Source: Heracleum sosnowskyi (lineage: Eukaryota; Streptophyta; Magnoliopsida; Apiales; Apiaceae). From it: a stretch of DNA of 64,000 nt. The translations under genes were made by a program, and so were the position numbers. The notes under the pieces are model-generated. The model was not told where the DNA came from. It searched no databases and saw nothing but the letters and a program-made list of their open reading frames with translations. Shown in pieces: positions 60,872-64,000 of this stretch (the stretch's first letter is position 1; each line of letters opens with the position of its first letter). The stretch lies in assembly GCA_030848705.1 (NCBI GenBank), contig CM061235.1:136469228-136533227 (forward strand), written 5' to 3'.

Positions 60872-62536
60872 TTAAGCTTTTTGATAGAACAGATTCATCT
60901 TCAAGAAGTTGGATAATAAACTTTCTTCTTTTTCTTCAAGAATTTGAATCAGTCTTTCCTTAAGATTTCTGAGTTCTTCATCTTCCTCATTAATCTGGTA
61001 GATAGCTGCTCTGAGATTCTGTATGGAGTTTCTCTGTAGACTGTGCTCTTCAAGCAAAAGATAAGCAATTTCCTTCCCATCAGGATTGAGAGAAAGATGA
61101 GTCATGCCAAAATTTACTTCTTTAACAGCAGTACCCCTTTGCATTTCCACATCCTGACCTCTTTGATTTAAGTACATGGGAGTATAATTACCATCGAAAT
61201 TACTGTTTCCATCCAGTCTTCTTCTTATAGTTGACAAAATTATGTCACTCCATTCTTTGTACACTTGGTTCTTCCATCTTAACAGATAGTGAACATATTT
61301 CAGTTCCTGTGTAGTTTTCATCAGCAGATCTTGAATAGATAGAATCTTCACACTACCATCTTTCATGAAGTACAGAAGCTTTTCTTTCTTTTCAAAACCA
61401 TCATGACAATCTATAACTAGATCAACAGCTAATAAATTGTTCAGGTTTTCAGAAGTTAAAGTACCTCCAATTTCTGTCAAGGAGTAAGGATCAACATATG
61501 ACATATTCAGATATTCACCATCTCTGTGTCCAATACCTCCTCTTGAATTACTTGACAATTGCTTCAGATTCGAAAACATCTTTAACCAGAGTGTTTTTGA
61601 TCTAGCCATATCAGACAAATCAACAACACTTGAAGCGCTTGTAATAATTCCACCAGACTGAAAATTGATAGGTGTATCACAATTTAATGTGCTAATATGT
61701 TTCCACTTCTTGTATTTCTCCTTTTCATGAGCGTAGCTTCTTTCAAGTAAAGATTCTTGTCTGCTTGAATTTCTCCATTGTCTTTCATTTGAAACTTTAA
61801 GCCTTTGTAGATAGAGATTGAAATCTTCATTTGTTCTTTTTGTAATATCTCTTCTTCTGGCTTCTTCTTCTTCATCTACTTCTTTGTTGTGACAATCAAC
61901 AACAGTAGATAAGATTATCAAATCAACCTCTTGCAGAATTTCAGATTCGTCAGGATCTTGAATATTGTCAGGATTAGAATCTTCAATTTGATTTGTATTG
62001 CTGAGAGTTGATTTACTTGATTTTCTTTTCAATTCAGGTTCTTCTTCAACAAATTCCTTGTCTTCTTTCTCCATGATATCCTTGATAATAGGATCTATTA
62101 GATTTTGTGAAGCTTCAGGAATTTCTTCAATTCTTAACCCTCTAGACCTTGTCTGTCTAGGTACTGTTTGAGTTGAAGAACCTCTTCTATTTCTTCTAGC
62201 ACATCTCCTACCTCTGCTTCCTCTACTTCTAGCAGGAGCAGTATAGCTTTCCATTGTCTCTTTTTGTAGTCTCAAGAATTCTTCATGTGAGAGATCTGGA
62301 TATTCTTCACTTGCTGTAGAGAGTGCTTTTCTGGCAAATAATTGTTGAACTCTTTTATCAGTGTGATAAAGAGTAACAATTCTACCGTCTTTTGTAGAAA
62401 ACTTCTGGAATAAATTTGATGCATCTTCAGGATTATCAATAATCACATCTTCATCACCTTCAGGAATTGTAGCAAGAATGTGTCCATGACCAGGTGTCAG
62501 GATTTGATCTTCCGTCAGGATCTGAGATTGCACCAA
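60872..62536 (-). CDS. Long charged ORF next to a retroelement 3' LTR (C-terminal part)
   Basis: An open frame of about 554 codons ending 110 bp before the LTR. The start codon at 62,536 is nominal: the same frame is open further back to about 62,610, overlapping the upstream frame, so the two were probably one frame before a single indel. Composition is highly charged with coiled-coil-like stretches (EEDEELRNLKERLIQILEEK near the end) and an Arg/Gly/Ser-rich patch near residues 100-130. No membrane segment, protease, RT or integrase motif is visible. Its place between the (unseen) pol and the 3' LTR would suit the extra or env-like ORF of Sire-type Copia elements, but a non-autonomous element carrying an unrelated ORF is equally possible. 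Function unknown. Confidence 0.55.
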   Translation of the reverse strand: MVQSQILTEDQILTPGHGHILATIPEGDEDVIIDNPEDASNLFQKFSTKDGRIVTLYHTDKRVQQLFARKALSTASEEYPDLSHEEFLRLQKETMESYTAPARSRGSRGRRCARRNRRGSSTQTVPRQTRSRGLRIEEIPEASQNLIDPIIKDIMEKEDKEFVEEEPELKRKSSKSTLSNTNQIEDSNPDNIQDPDESEILQEVDLIILSTVVDCHNKEVDEEEEARRRDITKRTNEDFNLYLQRLKVSNERQWRNSSRQESLLERSYAHEKEKYKKWKHISTLNCDTPINFQSGGIITSASSVVDLSDMARSKTLWLKMFSNLKQLSSNSRGGIGHRDGEYLNMSYVDPYSLTEIGGTLTSENLNNLLAVDLVIDCHDGFEKKEKLLYFMKDGSVKILSIQDLLMKTTQELKYVHYLLRWKNQVYKEWSDIILSTIRRRLDGNSNFDGNYTPMYLNQRGQDVEMQRGTAVKEVNFGMTHLSLNPDGKEIAYLLLEEHSLQRNSIQNLRAAIYQINEEDEELRNLKERLIQILEEKEESLLSNFLKMNLFYQKA

Positions 62537-62541
62537 TGTTC

Positions 62542-64000
62542 TTACTGTCTTAACTCCAGAATCAGAAACATGAGTTGACCGCGTAGTTGACTTTGAGAAG
62601 TTTGAATTGTAGACTTCAAAACCGCAGTATCAGAGGTTTCTCCTTGTATCGCTTTGTCACCACCATCATCTCCAGTATCATCATTATTATGTCTTAATAC
62701 TAGATCAGGTGTACATTTTGTCTGAATAACCTTCTCCCCCTTTTTGACATCAGGATTTGACAATAATTGCAAAATTAAGGAAAGAGAGGCTTGAATTTCA
62801 GTTACCTTAGTATCCAGAGAATCAATTCTTTGTTTGATTGAGGTTTGTTCTGAAACAACAGATTTCACTTGGGATTCCACTACCCTCAGTTGGAAAGTAG
62901 TAGGCACCTTTGTAAAATTATTAAAGATATCGGTCCTCACTTTGTCAGTTGAACCCTTGATAGAATCAATCTCACTTTTCAGACTTTTGGATAACAGAGT
63001 TGTAGCCTTCAGATGATTCTTCAAGTCTTGATTCTCTATTGACTTCACTGCATTATAGGCATGTTCAATAGCAGAAGAAAAACTGATAGATTCATCAGAT
63101 TGATGCCATGAATTGTTCCATTCATTCTGTCTAAATGCCTCTGCAGGATCAAAGGAAGGAGTAGAAAAATCTTGTCTCTGATCTTTCCCAGTGAAAGCAT
63201 TGCTAGCCATATATGTACTTGATGAACCAAAATTAGTTCCAAGACTAATCTTGAGTGCTGTAGCAAGCTGTTCCTTCTCTTTTCTATTCTCATTATCATC
63301 ATCACTATCATCATCAGAATTATCATCATCAGAACCATGAGATTTATCAGGATCAGGAATTGCAATACCTTTCAGTTTATCCTGTGATTCTGAGATAGGA
63401 TGATCCATTGGTCTTGAACGAAGTGGCTGTATCAAAATAGGTTCATTATCAGGAGCACCACTAGCGTTAGGATGAACATCGTCAGGATTTGATATGCTTG
63501 CATCAGTATTTGCTACCAATGGTTCTTGTGGAGCTTGAGGTTCAGAAGCTGCTTCAACACTTTGAGCTAAAGGTTCTTGTGTGCTTCCCTCATGGACAAT
63601 GTTCTCGACCAATCTTTCAACAGAAGCTGTAGCTTTGCCTGCATCTTCACTTTGAGAAGATGGTTCTTGTGTAGCTGGAATGTTGATGTCTTCATTCTCC
63701 CTTTGAGAAAATGGTTCTTGTGTGACCATTCCACTAGCTAAGCCTTCACCCAAACTTTGATTGAGTGGTTCTTGTGTGGCAGGATCAACAGTAGCTGCTG
63801 AATTACTCTGAAATTCAGGTTCTTGTGGGCGTGATCCTTTCAGCTTCTTCTGTCTCTGATAGACTAACTCTTCTGCATTCCTCTTTTTCTTTGATGTAGG
63901 TGTAAGACCAACCAAGGAAGCAGTTGTAGAAACCTTCTCCCAAGAAATTTCTCTAAGCTGAGATGGAGAGGCTGGAGAGTCTGATATAGAGACAACTTTT
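62542..64000 (-). CDS. Long acidic ORF of the same retroelement (N-terminal part, runs off the window)
   Basis: Open from the window edge to a stop at 62,542, with no in-frame stop for at least 486 codons; the true start lies beyond 64,000. The upstream third carries about six degenerate QEP-centred repeats (TQEPLNQS, TQEPFSQR, TQEPSSQS, TQEPLAQS and others, about 20-25 residues apart). Then comes an acidic Asp/Asn/Ser run (DDDNSDDDSDDDNE), then a predicted coiled coil (KSLKSEIDSIKGSTDKVRTD...). No known enzyme motif. It looks like one protein together with the frame at 60,872-62,536. Function unknown. Confidence 0.5.
   Translation of the reverse strand, partial: KVVSISDSPASPSQLREISWEKVSTTASLVGLTPTSKKKRNAEELVYQRQKKLKGSRPQEPEFQSNSAATVDPATQEPLNQSLGEGLASGMVTQEPFSQRENEDINIPATQEPSSQSEDAGKATASVERLVENIVHEGSTQEPLAQSVEAASEPQAPQEPLVANTDASISNPDDVHPNASGAPDNEPILIQPLRSRPMDHPISESQDKLKGIAIPDPDKSHGSDDDNSDDDSDDDNENRKEKEQLATALKISLGTNFGSSSTYMASNAFTGKDQRQDFSTPSFDPAEAFRQNEWNNSWHQSDESISFSSAIEHAYNAVKSIENQDLKNHLKATTLLSKSLKSEIDSIKGSTDKVRTDIFNNFTKVPTTFQLRVVESQVKSVVSEQTSIKQRIDSLDTKVTEIQASLSLILQLLSNPDVKKGEKVIQTKCTPDLVLRHNNDDTGDDGGDKAIQGETSDTAVLKSTIQTSQSQLRGQLMFLILELRQ

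Overview
The window is nuclear DNA of a flowering plant, almost certainly a eudicot. Genes have many GT-AG introns and AT-rich intergenic DNA. All recognisable host genes belong to plant families, and more than half of the sequence is transposable elements of plant-specific lineages (Ty1/Copia, Tat-type Ty3/Gypsy with two RNase H domains, Stowaway MITEs, Helitrons, SINEs). The species cannot be fixed from sequence alone.

Layout. (1) 1-14,887 is a nest of retrotransposons. A relic LTR (14,149-14,887) was hit by a minus-oriented Copia element (<1-14,148). The 5' LTR of that Copia was in turn split by a non-autonomous Gypsy element (7,437-13,312, TSD TTACC) carrying one intact 812-codon gag-protease frame and no polymerase. 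(2) 15,676-36,277 is a gene island: a small conserved plant protein (-), a 14-exon uridine kinase/uracil phosphoribosyltransferase-like gene (+, 17,192-22,553), a 9-exon SGF29 gene (-, 23,218-28,743), a decayed glucuronokinase pseudogene that still shows intron borders (-, 30,013-32,545) and an 8-exon glucose-6-phosphate 1-epimerase-like gene (-, 33,310-36,277). (3) 36,673-40,442 holds a MITE nested in a MITE and two head-to-tail Helitron-like elements, one of which contains about five 382-bp tandem repeats. (4) 42,476-47,276 has an armadillo-repeat protein (+) and an AGC-VIII (D6PK-like) kinase (-), converging on each other. (5) 48,289-57,444 has a Stowaway MITE and a third copy of the Helitron family, split by a full-length but inactivated Tat/Gypsy element (49,010-57,104, TSD AATAT) whose 3' region is an array of palindromes. 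(6) 57,590-64,000 has a short Helitron, a duplicated tRNA-derived repeat, microsatellites, and the 3' end of a minus-strand retroelement with long charged open frames running off the window.

The host genes do not form a pathway. They are ordinary single-copy-type genes: pyrimidine salvage, a SAGA chromatin reader, sugar-phosphate epimerase, an ARM scaffold and an auxin-transport-type kinase. The most unusual signals are: the trans-dependent gag-pro Gypsy element; repeated hairpins in the Copia leader that share a constant core but have different complementary stems; the palindrome array in the Tat 3' region; the tandem Helitrons with an internal satellite; and the epimerase whose two expected catalytic residues are both replaced. 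I found no convincing wholly new system. Exon borders were derived by eye from splice consensus, reading frame and family resemblance; for each multi-exon gene the exon lengths sum to a multiple of three.
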